Of a stretch of DNA of 64,000 nt, positions 54,957 to 64,000 are shown in pieces. A program made the translations under genes and the position numbers. The DNA comes from Clostridium cellulovorans 743B (GTDB lineage: Bacteria; Bacillota; Clostridia; Clostridiales; Clostridiaceae): NCBI RefSeq assembly GCF_000145275.1, contig NC_014393.1, positions 3,596,001 through 3,660,000 of the forward strand. Reading direction: 5' to 3'. Positions within the stretch are counted from its first letter, which is position 1; every line of letters starts with the position of its first letter. The notes under the pieces are model-generated. The model did not search any database. It was not told the DNA's origin and was given only the letters and a program-made list of their open reading frames with translations.

Positions 54957-56579
54957 TTAGTACATTCCATCCATTCCCATTCCACCCATTGGAGGTGCTG
55001 GAGTTTTTTCTGGAATATCCGCTACTATACCTTCTGTTGTTAAGAAAGATGATGCTACAGATGCTGCATTTTGAAGAGCTGATCTTGTAACCTTAGTTGG
55101 ATCTACAATTCCACTCTTGATCATATCTACATATTGTTCACGCAATGCATCATAACCAAATCCAGTTTCTTTATTCTTAATGTTTTCTATAATTACTGAA
55201 CCTTCAAGACCTGCATTTGCAGCAATTTGTCTTACTGGTTCTTCTAAAGATCTTCTTATTATATTTATACCAAGTTGAACTTCATTGTTTTCATCTTTTA
55301 AAGTTTCAACAACCTTCATTGCATTTATATAAGCTGTACCACCACCAGGTACTATACCTTCTTCTACAGCTGCTTTTGTAGCTGCAAGAGCATCTTCTAT
55401 TCTTAGCTTTCTTTCCTTAAGTTCAGTTTCTGTTGCAGCTCCAACCTTAATTACAGCTACACCACCAGATAATTTAGCTAATCTTTCTTGAAGTTTTTCT
55501 CTATCAAAATCTGAAGTAGTCTCTTCGATTTGAGCTTTTATTTGGTGAATTCTTTCATCTATGTTTGCTTTTGTACCTTTTCCATTAACTATTGTAGTGT
55601 ATTCTTTAGTGATTTTAACACTTTCTGCACTACCAAGCATTGAAATTTCAGCATCTTTTAATTCTATGCCTAATTCTTCAGATATTACTTGACCACCGGT
55701 TAAGATAGCTATATCTTGAAGCATCTCTTTTCTTCTATCACCAAAGCCTGGAGCTTTTACTCCAACACAAGTGAAAGTTCCTCTTAGTTTATTAACAACT
55801 AGAGTAGCTAAAGCTTCACTTTCAATATCTTCAGCAACGATAAGAAGTTTCTTTCCTTGTTGAACAATTTGTTCTAGTATAGGAAGAATTTCTTGAATAC
55901 TTCCTATTTTCTTGTCTGTAATTAAAATATATGGATTCTCAAGTAATGCTTCCATTTTCTCTGAATCTGTAACCATATATGGACTTAAATAGCCTCTATC
56001 AAATTGCATTCCTTCAACTACATCTAATTCAGTTCCCATAGATTTTGATTCTTCTATAGTTATAACACCTTCGTTACCTACTTTATCCATAGCGTCAGCA
56101 ATTAATTGTCCGACTTCTTCATCAGCTGCAGATATAGACGCAACTCTAGTGATATCTTCTTTTCCGTTTATTGGTTTAGAAATCTTTTGAAGTTCTTCTA
56201 CAGTAGCATTAACAGCTTTTCTGATTCCTTGTCTTATTAACATAGGATTTGCCCCTGCTGTTACGTTTTTAAGCCCTTCTCTGATTATAGCTTGAGCTAA
56301 AAGCGTTGCTGTAGTTGTACCATCTCCTGCTACATCATTAGTCTTTGTAGCAACTTCCTTTACTAGTTGAGCTCCCATATTTTCATATGGATCTTCTAAC
56401 TCTATTTCTCTTGCTATTGAAACTCCATCATTAGTTATTAATGGTGATCCAAATTTTTTATCTAATACTACATTTCTTCCTTTTGGTCCAAGTGTAACCT
56501 TAACCGTATCAGCTAAGATATCTACCCCTCTTTGCATAGCTCTTCTAGCTTCTTCGCCTAATAAAATTTGCTTTGCCAT
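54957..56579 (-). CDS. groEL: Chaperonin GroEL
   Basis: 540 aa, full length, with the double-ring chaperonin hallmarks: KVTLGPKGRNVVLDKKFG, NDGVSIAREIELEDPYENMG, ATP loop AGDGTTTAT, and AAVEEGIVPGGGTA. The C-terminus is the Gly-Met tail GGMGMDGMY. Folds cytosolic proteins with GroES. AGGAGG precedes the ATG; groES lies 62 bp upstream in the same operon. Confidence 0.98.
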   Translation of the reverse strand: MAKQILLGEEARRAMQRGVDILADTVKVTLGPKGRNVVLDKKFGSPLITNDGVSIAREIELEDPYENMGAQLVKEVATKTNDVAGDGTTTATLLAQAIIREGLKNVTAGANPMLIRQGIRKAVNATVEELQKISKPINGKEDITRVASISAADEEVGQLIADAMDKVGNEGVITIEESKSMGTELDVVEGMQFDRGYLSPYMVTDSEKMEALLENPYILITDKKIGSIQEILPILEQIVQQGKKLLIVAEDIESEALATLVVNKLRGTFTCVGVKAPGFGDRRKEMLQDIAILTGGQVISEELGIELKDAEISMLGSAESVKITKEYTTIVNGKGTKANIDERIHQIKAQIEETTSDFDREKLQERLAKLSGGVAVIKVGAATETELKERKLRIEDALAATKAAVEEGIVPGGGTAYINAMKVVETLKDENNEVQLGINIIRRSLEEPVRQIAANAGLEGSVIIENIKNKETGFGYDALREQYVDMIKSGIVDPTKVTRSALQNAASVASSFLTTEGIVADIPEKTPAPPMGGMGMDGMY

Positions 56580-56641
56580 TTATTATTCCTCCTGATCTAA
56601 CATGTTTTTTATCAACTTACTTTAACATTGTTTCTAACAAT

Positions 56642-56929
56642 TTATTTTTCAACTACTGCTAATATCTCTCTTTGTGATAGAATAATGAATTCTTCACCTT
56701 CAAACTTTATTTCATTTCCAGAGTATTTTGAGAACAATACTTTGTCTCCCACTTTTAATTCCATTTTAACTTCGTGTCCGTCAATTACGCCTCCTGGACC
56801 AGCTGCTATAACTTCAGCCATCTGAGGTTTTTCCTTCGCTGAAGCCGTTAGTATAATTCCGCCTTTTGTAGTTTCTTCTGCTTCAACTCTCTTGATTACT
56901 ACTCTGTCGCCTAATGGTCTAAGTTTCAT
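56642..56929 (-). CDS. groES: Co-chaperonin GroES
   Basis: 95 aa starting MKLRPLGDRVVIKRVEAEET, with the mobile loop TKGGIILTASAKEKPQ and roof region. It caps GroEL. The ATG at 56929 has TAGGAGGGG upstream; the open frame to 56977 overlaps the operator and is rejected. First gene of the CIRCE-controlled operon. Confidence 0.98.
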   Translation of the reverse strand: MKLRPLGDRVVIKRVEAEETTKGGIILTASAKEKPQMAEVIAAGPGGVIDGHEVKMELKVGDKVLFSKYSGNEIKFEGEEFIILSQREILAVVEK

Positions 56930-56966
56930 TATAAAACCCCTCCTAAATTTATTATGTATTTTGTTG

Positions 56967-56993
56967 TTAGCACTCATCTTGATAGAGTGCTAA
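56967..56993 (-). promoter_or_regulatory. CIRCE operator (HrcA binding site)
   Basis: TTAGCACTC, nine bases, GAGTGCTAA: a perfect match to CIRCE, placed between promoter and groES start. Repression by HrcA is expected; hrcA is not in the window. Confidence 0.97.
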
Positions 56994-57006
56994 TATTTAT
57001 ACTTTT

Positions 57007-57035
57007 ATAATACTTAATATTCTAATTATTATCAA
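57007..57035 (-). promoter_or_regulatory. Sigma-A promoter of groESL
   Basis: TTGATA (57035-57030) and TATTAT (57012-57007) with a 17-base spacer on the minus strand, just upstream of CIRCE. Confidence 0.8.
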
Positions 57036-57354
57036 GATTAATTTCATAAAAAATGTATTTAAATTTGTAAATTATCTGAAAATACTTTAATTTATAAGAT
57101 ATTTACTTGGAATATCTCTATTTTTCTTAAAATTTCGTCTATAATATATTATAGACACTATAAATATAACCATTTATAATTTTTTTAATCATGTACACCA
57201 TTTATTAATGCTTTAACTCATTTATGATATTTTATCTACTATTACTTCTATGCACAATAAAACCAAATTAATTCAAACATAATAAAAATATAAAGTTTAT
57301 TAAGAAAAAATTTATATTAATAAGCTTAAACTCTTAAATCAAAGGAGCTGCTAA

Positions 57355-57984
57355 ATGACAAATAAAATATTAGATACAATAATGACTATATCCCTAACCA
57401 TAGTAATAATAATCTTATCCTCTTTAGCTATACTAAATACAAAATATATTTATTACTATGATATTGTACAATATGATATTGTAAACTCAACAACGCTTTC
57501 GATAGATGAAATTAAAGAAAATTATAATTACACCATAAATTTTATAAATAACAATAGTATAAAGGAATTCGATCCCCCTTCCTTAGATTCATCACCATCA
57601 GGAAGTCAACACTTTGCCGATGTGCGAAATGTATTTAACTATTGTAAATACACTACAGCTATTTTGATAGCTGTAACTATCACCTTGGCTGTTATGAGGC
57701 GACCAAGAAAGCTTAATTTTCTTAAGTATTCTGCTTATAGTATTATAGGCTTTAGTATACTTTTAGTAACTACCTTTATACTGTCTTTTGATAAAATTTT
57801 TGTGGTTTTTCACAAATTAGCTTTTAATAATGATAATTGGATATTAGATCCCGTAACTGACCCCATAATTGAAATCCTTCCACAGGAATTTTTTATGGAT
57901 TGTGCCATTGGTATTTTAGCATTATCCTTAACTTTCTCATTGATAACACTAACAATTCTTAGATTAACGAAAAACAAAAGCTAG
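57355..57984 (+). CDS. DUF1461 / TIGR01906 integral membrane protein
   Basis: 209 aa, four membrane segments (about 10-30, 98-112, 123-145, 183-203). The family traits are HFADVRNVF after the first extracytoplasmic loop and FNNDNWILDPVTDPIIEILP with QEFFMD before the last TM. In some bacteria DUF1461 proteins are linked to lipid remodelling of lipoproteins; the role here is unknown. AAAGGAG precedes the ATG. Monocistronic. Confidence 0.82.
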   Translation: MTNKILDTIMTISLTIVIIILSSLAILNTKYIYYYDIVQYDIVNSTTLSIDEIKENYNYTINFINNNSIKEFDPPSLDSSPSGSQHFADVRNVFNYCKYTTAILIAVTITLAVMRRPRKLNFLKYSAYSIIGFSILLVTTFILSFDKIFVVFHKLAFNNDNWILDPVTDPIIEILPQEFFMDCAIGILALSLTFSLITLTILRLTKNKS

Positions 57985-58041
57985 CACTATAAATTTTTGA
58001 AAAAAGTTAGTTTTATGCATTCTACATAACCAAATTAATTT

Positions 58042-58092
58042 AACCCTCTATATCAGCATGTATTACACTGATAACTAGAGGGTTGTATATTT
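58042..58092 (+). terminator. Terminator of the DUF1461 gene
   Basis: AACCCTCT (58042-58049) pairs with AGAGGGTT (58077-58084), with inner ATCAG/CTGAT, followed by GTATATTTTTT. Confidence 0.85.
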
Positions 58093-58168
58093 TTTATGGG
58101 GTACTTTCCTAAAAAATTTCGTTAAAATACTTTCTCACCATTACCTGTTAACATTTTTTATTAGGTCA

Positions 58169-58777
58169 TTACTCTTCCTTTAACTTTATGATATCTTCAT
58201 TAAATTGATTTCCACATCTTTGTAATTCTCCTAATACCCTATTAATACCAACTTCAGTTTTATACCAACTATTTTTTGATATAAGAATTTCACCTTCATA
58301 ATAGGGAATAGGCTGAATATAGAACTTCACTTCTGGAAATGCCAACTGATAACACATAAGCACTCTTCTAGCATGGAATGATTTACAACAGAGAATAGCT
58401 TTTTTAATTTCCAACTTGCTATCATCAGCTACCTTTCTTGAAAAAGTTGCGTTTTCCTTTGTCCAAGAAGATTTGTCTTCCCATAAAATTGAGTTTTCTG
58501 CAACGCCATTTGTAATCAGTACATCCACCAGAAATTCACAATCACTTTTGTAATCCTTATTATACAAATCTTTCTTAGATTTTACTCCAGCAAACTTTCC
58601 ACTTTTGATACTTACGCCACCTGAAGGCATTATAAGAGACGATAACCCTTGTTTCCATAATTCAGCGGCATATTCACCTAGTTCAGGATGAGACCCTCCT
58701 GGAATAAAAATAATATCTGATCTCTCTATTTTGTCTTCTAAAAATATAAAATCAGAAATATCATCTATAAATTTCAT
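58169..58777 (-). CDS. YdcF-like DUF218 protein
   Basis: 202 aa from the ATG at 58777 (AAGGA seven bases upstream); an ATG at 58792 is also possible. The DUF218/ElyC-SanA fold is marked by DIIFIPGGSHPELGEYAAEL, IMPSGGVS, the acidic ILWEDKSSWTKENATFSR and CKSFHARRVLM. No TM is present, so this is the soluble YdcF type. Biochemical role in the family is unclear; SAM or nucleotide binding has been proposed for YdcF. Confidence 0.8.
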   Translation of the reverse strand: MKFIDDISDFIFLEDKIERSDIIFIPGGSHPELGEYAAELWKQGLSSLIMPSGGVSIKSGKFAGVKSKKDLYNKDYKSDCEFLVDVLITNGVAENSILWEDKSSWTKENATFSRKVADDSKLEIKKAILCCKSFHARRVLMCYQLAFPEVKFYIQPIPYYEGEILISKNSWYKTEVGINRVLGELQRCGNQFNEDIIKLKEE

Positions 58778-58905
58778 TTTAATTTCCTTCATAAAACATA
58801 AACCATCCCTTTTTATACATATATCATACAGCTATAGAGCTTTAATTTTTTTCTAATAAAGCATCGTAGTCTAAAAAACATTAAAACGAAAAAACTGGAA
58901 TCATT

Positions 58906-59676
58906 TTAAGTTTCTCTCGCTAGGATAACATCTACACCCAACTCCTTAATTCGGTCAATTTCCTCCTGAACAGCTTCCCAATCTGTAATTAAAATATCTA
59001 TCCCCCTTGTATCGACCACTTTTGCAACTGCTTCCGCCGCTAACTTGGAATTAGGTACAAGACATATGCTCTTTTTCGAAGCTTCTAGTACTGCTCTTTG
59101 AAGAGCAGCTACTTCAAAGGAAGTGTTACTTAATCCAAAATTAGCTGAAAAACATGGGCCTGATATAAAAGCTGTATCTATACGTATATTCTTAATAAAT
59201 TCAAGAGCCATAGCATCTCTCATATTTCCATGATTCCTTACCTTCCCACAGGTAATATAAATATCTATATTATCACAGCATCGAAGTTCATCAGCTGTAA
59301 TTATCGAGTTCGTTATCACTGTAAAATTAAACTGCTTTGGTAAATACCTTAACATTAAATGATCGATACTTGCCCCACCTAAATATATAACATCACCTTC
59401 GTTAATATATGTGATTGCCTCTTTAGCAATAGCATGATAGAAAGGATTTACATGTAAAATATCTCTACCTGTAAAATTTTTAGGTTTATAGACTTTCACT
59501 TTAGGTATTGCTCCACCACGGGTTCTTTTAAGCATACCTTGTTCTTCTAAAACCATCAAATCCCTTCTTATAGTATCAATTGATACATTAAGCTTAGCTA
59601 AAAGTTCAGTTGCTATTACCTTTTTTTCTTTTTCTAACATATCAAGAATCAACTGATGCCGTTCTTCAGCAAACAT
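58906..59676 (-). CDS. DeoR-family transcriptional regulator
   Basis: 256 aa. The N-terminal winged helix has ILDMLEKEKKVIATELLAKL and VSIDTIRRDLMVLEEQG, the DeoR signature. The C-terminal sugar-phosphate-sensing domain shows GDVIYLGGASIDHLM, VITNSIITADELR and FISGPCFSANFGLS. The effector is normally a phosphorylated sugar. GGAGG precedes the ATG. No sugar operon adjoins, so the target is elsewhere. Confidence 0.9.
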   Translation of the reverse strand: MFAEERHQLILDMLEKEKKVIATELLAKLNVSIDTIRRDLMVLEEQGMLKRTRGGAIPKVKVYKPKNFTGRDILHVNPFYHAIAKEAITYINEGDVIYLGGASIDHLMLRYLPKQFNFTVITNSIITADELRCCDNIDIYITCGKVRNHGNMRDAMALEFIKNIRIDTAFISGPCFSANFGLSNTSFEVAALQRAVLEASKKSICLVPNSKLAAEAVAKVVDTRGIDILITDWEAVQEEIDRIKELGVDVILARET

Positions 59677-59788
59677 TTTATTTCCTCCAATATGGTTTAT
59701 TTACATTATAATTTTATGCTTCTTCATGCATTCTGTCAATTTATTTTGCATTTTCTTTCTGAGTATTGCACTTTTCATATAACAATAA

Positions 59789-59826
59789 AAAGATCGTATT
59801 ATCCATTTCTGAATAATACGATCTTT
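59789..59826 (-). terminator. Terminator of the gltA-ogg operon
   Basis: AAAGATCGTATTAT (59789-59802) pairs perfectly with 59813-59826, minus strand continuing TTATTGTT. Confidence 0.9.
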
Positions 59827-59902
59827 TACACTATAAATAGTTAAAAGAGTTTTGAGTTCTTAACAATTCTCTCACTTAACAACTTGCTATCCTTGAATAC
59901 TT

Positions 59903-60778
59903 TTATTCAAGGATATGATTTTCTCTTGCATAGTAAAATAAATACTGTTGAGCAAAGCCTGAAAGTTCTTTAAACTTATCACGCCCAAAATCCCTAATCT
60001 TCTTTAAAGATACATCTGGAGCTAAATAAAAATGTTGCATTGCTCTCTTAACCCAAACATCCACTGGAAAAGCTGAATATTTGCCCATGCTAAAGAGCAT
60101 TATGCAATCTGCAACCTTAGGGCCTATTCCCATGTATTCCTTAAGCATTTCATGACACTGATCATCAGTCCCACTGATCATCTGGTCTATGTTATTATTA
60201 TCATTAATCCGAGCTACTGTATCTTTAATGTATTTAGCTCTAAATCCAACTCCACACTTTTCTATTTCTTCCTCTGATGCAGAATTCAAAGCCTCTATTG
60301 AAGGAAATGCATAATAATCCTTCCCTTTATAAGTAAGCTTTTGCCCCCACTTTTTACTTATTAAATTAATTTCTTTTTTTATCATAGGAATTCTGTTGTT
60401 TGCAGATATAATAAAGGATATCATCATCTCAAAGGGGTCTTGCTTTAAAAGTCTGATTCCTTCCCCAAAAACCACTGCTTTATTTAATAATGGATCCTCA
60501 GATAAAACTGCCTTAATATCACTATAATTCCTAGATAAATCAAAATAATTTAACCAGATTCTATTAAAATCCTCTTCACTTGTATTGTGGATTATCAAGT
60601 CAGCTTCCTGCTTTTCAACTTCTATAACTTTTCCAAAAGCTACTCCAATATAGGTACCACTTTCTGTTTCATCCCACCTAAAGCATTGTCCACATTTAAA
60701 TACGTGGTCAAGTTGAAAATTCACTACATCTTTTACTATTACTTTGTCATCTTTTATTTCTATATTCTTAAAATCCAT
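59903..60778 (-). CDS. 8-oxoguanine DNA glycosylase (OGG1-like, bifunctional)
   Basis: 291 aa. N-terminal OGG_N domain with HVFKCGQCFRWDE, then the helix-hairpin-helix GPD domain: FIISANNRIPMIKKEI, the catalytic Lys in CGVGFRAKYI, HhH MGIGPKVADCIMLFS and the catalytic Asp in FPVDVWVKR. It excises 8-oxoguanine and nicks the DNA. AGAGGTGAT precedes the ATG. It lies 26 bp after the glutamate synthase-like gene on the same strand. A hairpin at 59890-59915 takes in its stop codon. Confidence 0.9.
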   Translation of the reverse strand: MDFKNIEIKDDKVIVKDVVNFQLDHVFKCGQCFRWDETESGTYIGVAFGKVIEVEKQEADLIIHNTSEEDFNRIWLNYFDLSRNYSDIKAVLSEDPLLNKAVVFGEGIRLLKQDPFEMMISFIISANNRIPMIKKEINLISKKWGQKLTYKGKDYYAFPSIEALNSASEEEIEKCGVGFRAKYIKDTVARINDNNNIDQMISGTDDQCHEMLKEYMGIGPKVADCIMLFSMGKYSAFPVDVWVKRAMQHFYLAPDVSLKKIRDFGRDKFKELSGFAQQYLFYYARENHILE

Positions 60779-60804
60779 TGCATCACCTCTTAGGGCAGTA
60801 TGCT

Positions 60805-62178
60805 CTAAATAGTTTTTAAATATTCATCAATAGCTTTAGCTGCTTTTCTTCCTGCGGACATCGCCTTTATAACTGTTTCTGCACCAGTTACTATATCTCC
60901 ACCAGCAAATATTTTCTCATTTGAAGTTCTACCAGTTTCTTCATCAATAATGATTGAATTCCACTTTGTTCTTTCTACTCCATTAGTAGCTTCCATAACT
61001 TCTGTGCTTGGATCACTACCTAGAGCCATAGCTACTTTATCAACTTCCATTACAAATTCTGAACCTTCTACAACCACTGGTCTTCTTCTACCAGATTCAT
61101 CAGGCTCTCCTAATGCCATTTTAACACATCTCATTCCTGTAACTTTGCCTTCTTCATCAGTTAATACCTCAATAGGGTTCGTTAAGAAATTAAATTCTGC
61201 ACCTTCAGCTTTAGTATGTTCAATTTCAACTTCTCTAGCTGGAAGTTCTTCTTCGCTTCTTCTATAAACAACTTGAACCTTCGCACCAAGTCTAATAGCT
61301 ACTCTAGCTACGTCCATAGCAACATTTCCGCCACCGATAACAGCTAGTCTTTCTCCTGCCTTTAATAATGGACTATGACCTCCATTTGTATTAACTGAAG
61401 ATAATAAATCTATACCTGGATAAACACCATTAGCGTTTTCACCTGGGATTCTCATCTCTTTAGATATTCCTGCTCCAGCACCTATAAATATGGCATCAAA
61501 ACCTTTTTCATTTAAAAGACTATCTAATGTAAAGTCTCTACCTATAGTTACACCAGTTTCTATTTTTACACCTACTCTTTGAACTTTTTCAATTTCATGT
61601 TTTACAATAGTCTTCTTTGGTAATCTAAATTCAGGGATACCATGCATTAAGATACCTCCTGGAACATCCATTGACTCAAATATCGTAACTTCATAACCAA
61701 GCTTTGCAAGATCTCTAGCACAAGTTAATCCAGCTGGACCACTTCCTATTACTGCAACTTTCTTACCATTAGCTTCTTCTTTATCTAAGAACTCACAATT
61801 ATTTTCTCTTGCCCAGTCTGATACAAATCTTTCAAGGTTACCTATAGATATTGATTCACCTTTTATTCCTAGTACACAGTTTCCTTCACATTGTTTTTCT
61901 TGAGGACAAACTCTGCTACAGATAGCTGATAATGCACTGTGTTTATCTATAATTCTTGCCGCTTCTTCATAGTTCTTTTCCTTTATAGAAGCTATAAAAT
62001 CAGGAATCGACATATTTACAGGGCAATTTGCTTTACATTTAGGATTTTTACAATTTAAACATCTTGATGCTTCAGTTAAAGCACTGTCTTCATCATATCC
62101 TGTACAAACTTCATTAAAGTTCGTAATTCTATCTTCTAATTTTTCTTCTCTTGCTGGTGTTCTTTTAAACCTATCCAT
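60805..62178 (-). CDS. gltA: NADPH-dependent glutamate synthase, small-subunit type
   Basis: 457 aa. N-terminal Fe-S ligands CLNCKNPKCKANCP and CSRVCPQEKQCEGNC, FAD site VIGSGPAGLTCAR, NADPH site VIGGGNVAMDVAR and C-terminal FAGGDIVTGAETVIKAM. This is the GltD-like family that includes the homotetrameric clostridial form and NfnB of electron-bifurcating transhydrogenase. No large GltB subunit or NfnA partner is adjacent, so the exact reaction is open. GGAGGAAG precedes the ATG. Confidence 0.88.
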   Translation of the reverse strand: MDRFKRTPAREEKLEDRITNFNEVCTGYDEDSALTEASRCLNCKNPKCKANCPVNMSIPDFIASIKEKNYEEAARIIDKHSALSAICSRVCPQEKQCEGNCVLGIKGESISIGNLERFVSDWARENNCEFLDKEEANGKKVAVIGSGPAGLTCARDLAKLGYEVTIFESMDVPGGILMHGIPEFRLPKKTIVKHEIEKVQRVGVKIETGVTIGRDFTLDSLLNEKGFDAIFIGAGAGISKEMRIPGENANGVYPGIDLLSSVNTNGGHSPLLKAGERLAVIGGGNVAMDVARVAIRLGAKVQVVYRRSEEELPAREVEIEHTKAEGAEFNFLTNPIEVLTDEEGKVTGMRCVKMALGEPDESGRRRPVVVEGSEFVMEVDKVAMALGSDPSTEVMEATNGVERTKWNSIIIDEETGRTSNEKIFAGGDIVTGAETVIKAMSAGRKAAKAIDEYLKTI

Positions 62179-62629
62179 CTATTCTTCCTCCATAAAAGCT
62201 TATTTATTTTTTATCTGATGTCTATCCATTACATTAGTCTCATTATTAGTATTGAAAAACTCTAGTAAGCCCTAAAATGCCTTATACTATTCTTTTCTAT
62301 CAAATCTGAGATTAATCATTGACAGAACTCTAGATTAAGTTAGTTAAGTTTAAATGGTAGATAAGCCACCTCTAAACAAAATTTCACTTGATGATATTAT
62401 ATCATTCCTTTATCCTTCTGCACAATTACAAAGTATTCTATAAACACTAGAATTCATACTTCAATTATAACTTTACTAGTCACTAGTTCCATTATAAAAT
62501 TTCGCCAATAATTTAACTGACTAAATCTTAGGATTACTTCTAAATTATTTATTTCTCTATAAAAAAACCGCCACAATTAAGTGGCGGTTTTTAAAGCAAA
62601 CAATAAATTATCCTTTATTGTTGTTATTA
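62179..62629. other. Intergenic region between gltA and hbd
   Basis: About 450 bp. Besides the hbd terminator at 62561-62590 I see no gene or structured element; it must hold the gltA promoter. Confidence 0.5.
62561..62590 (-). terminator. Terminator of the hbd operon
   Basis: AAACCGCCAC (62565-62574) pairs with GTGGCGGTTT (62581-62590), with A/T tracts both sides. It marks the end of the butyrate-pathway operon. Confidence 0.92.
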
Positions 62630-63478
62630 TTATTTTGAATAATCGTAGAAACCTCTACCTGATTTTCTTCCTAACCATCCAGCTCTTACGTACTTCTTAA
62701 GAAGTGGGCAAGCTCTGTATTTTGGGTCACCAGTTTCAGAGTATAGTGTATCCATGATAGCAAGAACTATATCATTACCGATAAAGTCTGATAATGTTAG
62801 TGGTCCCATTGGATGGTTAGCACCAAGCATCATAGCTTTGTCGATATCTTCAACTGAAGCAGTTCCTTCAGCTAAAACAGTGATACCTTCGTTTATCATT
62901 GGGATAAGAATTCTGTTAACAACAAATCCTGGAGCTTCAGCAACTTCAACTGGTTCCTTAGCGATAGCTAAAGTTAATTCTTTTATAGCATCGTAAGTTT
63001 CTTGAGAAGTTGTGATACCTCTGATGATTTCAACAAGCTTCATAACTGGAGCTGGGTTAAAGAAGTGCATTCCTATAACTTTATCAGCTCTTCCAGTAGC
63101 TGTAGCAACTTCAGTGATTGATAATGATGAAGTGTTTGAAGCTAAGATTGTTTCTGGCTTACAAACTTTATCTAATTCAGCGAAAATGTCTTTTTTGATT
63201 TTCATATTTTCTACAGCTGCTTCAATAACTAGGTCACAATCAGCAACGTCTTCTATGTTAGTTGAACCTGTGATTCTAGTTAAGATTTCTTCTTTAGCTG
63301 CTTCTTCCATCTTACCTTTAGCAACTAATTTTGATAAGTTTTTGTTGATTCCGCTAAGTCCTCTTTCGATGAACTCATCCTTTATATCTCTTAAAACTAC
63401 TTCGAAGCCTTTACTAGCAAAAGCTTGAGCAATTCCTGATCCCATTGTACCAGCACCGATAACACATATCTTTTTCAT
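62630..63478 (-). CDS. hbd: 3-hydroxybutyryl-CoA dehydrogenase
   Basis: 282 aa. Reduces acetoacetyl-CoA to 3-hydroxybutyryl-CoA in butyrate formation. N-terminal Rossmann motif GAGTMGSGIAQAFA, catalytic HFFNPAPVMK, and C-terminal helical domain with NRILIPMINEG and GLGRKSGRGFY-like WLGRKSGRGFYDY. GAGGAGG precedes the ATG. Downstream of etfA as in the clostridial crt-bcd-etfB-etfA-hbd operon. Confidence 0.97.
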   Translation of the reverse strand: MKKICVIGAGTMGSGIAQAFASKGFEVVLRDIKDEFIERGLSGINKNLSKLVAKGKMEEAAKEEILTRITGSTNIEDVADCDLVIEAAVENMKIKKDIFAELDKVCKPETILASNTSSLSITEVATATGRADKVIGMHFFNPAPVMKLVEIIRGITTSQETYDAIKELTLAIAKEPVEVAEAPGFVVNRILIPMINEGITVLAEGTASVEDIDKAMMLGANHPMGPLTLSDFIGNDIVLAIMDTLYSETGDPKYRACPLLKKYVRAGWLGRKSGRGFYDYSK

Positions 63479-63533
63479 GTGAATAAGCCTCCTCTAAATT
63501 ATATATTTATTATACCCAAAAGTTCCTTAGAAA

Positions 63534-64000
63534 TTATGCTTGCTCTTTAGCAGCCTTTATTTCATTGATTAATTCAGGAATGATTTTGCTATAATCTCCA
63601 ACTAACGCAAGGTCAGCCATCTTCATGATTGGAGCATCTGCATCTTTGTTGATAGCAATGATGTATTCAGCATCTTGCATACCAGCTGTATGTTGGATAG
63701 CACCAGAGATACCAACAGCTATGTAAACTGAAGGTCTAACAGTTTTACCAGTTTGACCAACTTGAACATCTTTGTCGATCCAGCCTTTTTCAATAGCAGC
63801 TCTTGAAGCAGCAAGTTCTCCGCCTAAAACAGCAGCTAATTCTTTTAATAAAGCTACTCCTTCGCTTGTTCCTATACCTCTTCCACCAGCAACAAGAATC
63901 TTTGATTCACCGATGTCAACAGCTTCTTTTTCATTTTTAACAACTTCTAAAACTTTAGTTCTGATGTCACTAGCTGAAATAATAGCTGAATCTATGTTTT
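63534..64000 (-). CDS. etfA: Electron transfer flavoprotein alpha subunit, 3' part
   Basis: The last 155 codons, cut by the window edge; stop TAA at 63536-63534. The FAD-binding domain is clear: ILVAGGRGIGTSEGVALLKE, LAAVLGGELAASR, GQTGKTVRPSVYIAVGISGA and HTAGMQDAEYIIAINKD. With EtfB and butyryl-CoA dehydrogenase it carries electrons in crotonyl-CoA reduction, bifurcating to ferredoxin in clostridia. Ends 55 bp before hbd. Confidence 0.95.
   Translation of the reverse strand, partial: NIDSAIISASDIRTKVLEVVKNEKEAVDIGESKILVAGGRGIGTSEGVALLKELAAVLGGELAASRAAIEKGWIDKDVQVGQTGKTVRPSVYIAVGISGAIQHTAGMQDAEYIIAINKDADAPIMKMADLALVGDYSKIIPELINEIKAAKEQA

Larger units (their letters stand above)
56930..57354. 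other. Divergent intergenic region before groES
   Basis: About 425 bp. It holds CIRCE and the groES promoter in its left part; the rest is AT-rich and includes the promoter region of the DUF1461 gene. No further gene seen. Confidence 0.7.

Noticed and set aside
62754..63428. Long plus-strand frames opposite hbd, and similar frames opposite groEL, gltA, guaB and the chemoreceptor
   Set aside because: They are antisense shadows of strongly conserved genes, with no start signals.

Overview
The window is a low-GC, AT-rich clostridial chromosome segment. Supporting signs are a butyrate-pathway end (hbd and the 3' part of etfA) at the right edge, GroESL under a CIRCE operator, strong GGAGG ribosome-binding sites, guaB behind a guanine riboswitch, and sporulation-era Firmicutes families such as LrgAB, PepF and DUF1461 proteins. 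Most genes lie on the minus strand. No rRNA, tRNA or CRISPR array was seen.

Layout. 1-5.7 kb: a frameshifted HD-GYP gene, pepF, small unknowns, a Fur-family regulator downstream of an MntP-type pump, and a short SSB. 5.8-18.4 kb: a methyltransferase, lrgAB, an AAA ATPase, a serine hydrolase coupled to a UvrA paralogue broken by a 25-bp tandem duplication, an MFS transporter and an ABC exporter. 19-31.3 kb: a chemoreceptor, a Ca2+/H+ exchanger, a double-HNH protein, then a two-component system and a MacB-like ABC transporter separated by an IS982-family insertion. Both flanking promoters carry the same 11-bp direct-repeat operator. Next come a six-copy 11-bp array resembling a Pho box and a DUF47-PiT phosphate transport operon. 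31.6-37.4 kb: a CDF exporter with an attenuator-like leader, an unannotated 51-aa gene, nagA with a GH113-like protein, a VOC protein and a solute-binding protein.

37.8-49.6 kb is an integrated mobile element in the 3' end of guaA. An 18-bp direct repeat (the last 15 coding bases of guaA plus its stop codon) bounds about 11.76 kb. The backbone is integrase, a DUF3173-like putative excisionase, a Rep_trans/MobT initiator, a frameshifted FtsK/TcpA coupling ATPase and small membrane proteins. The probable original guaA terminator now sits beyond the far repeat. At the guaA-proximal end lies a two-gene cargo module: a four-TM membrane protein with a cytosolic domain, and a ClpB-D2-like AAA+ ATPase with an unrecognised N-terminal half. 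It is bracketed by two diverged copies of a ~72-bp hairpin repeat. This module is the best candidate for an undescribed system, possibly defence or element maintenance.

49.6-64 kb is core chromosome: guaB-guaA, an orphan type IV pilin with its prepilin peptidase, groESL, a DUF1461 protein, a DUF218 protein, a DeoR regulator, an 8-oxoguanine glycosylase with a glutamate synthase small-subunit type protein, hbd and etfA. Three genes (HD-GYP, UvrA-like, FtsK-like) carry frameshifts that could be real decay or assembly errors. All function calls rest on sequence reading without database searches.
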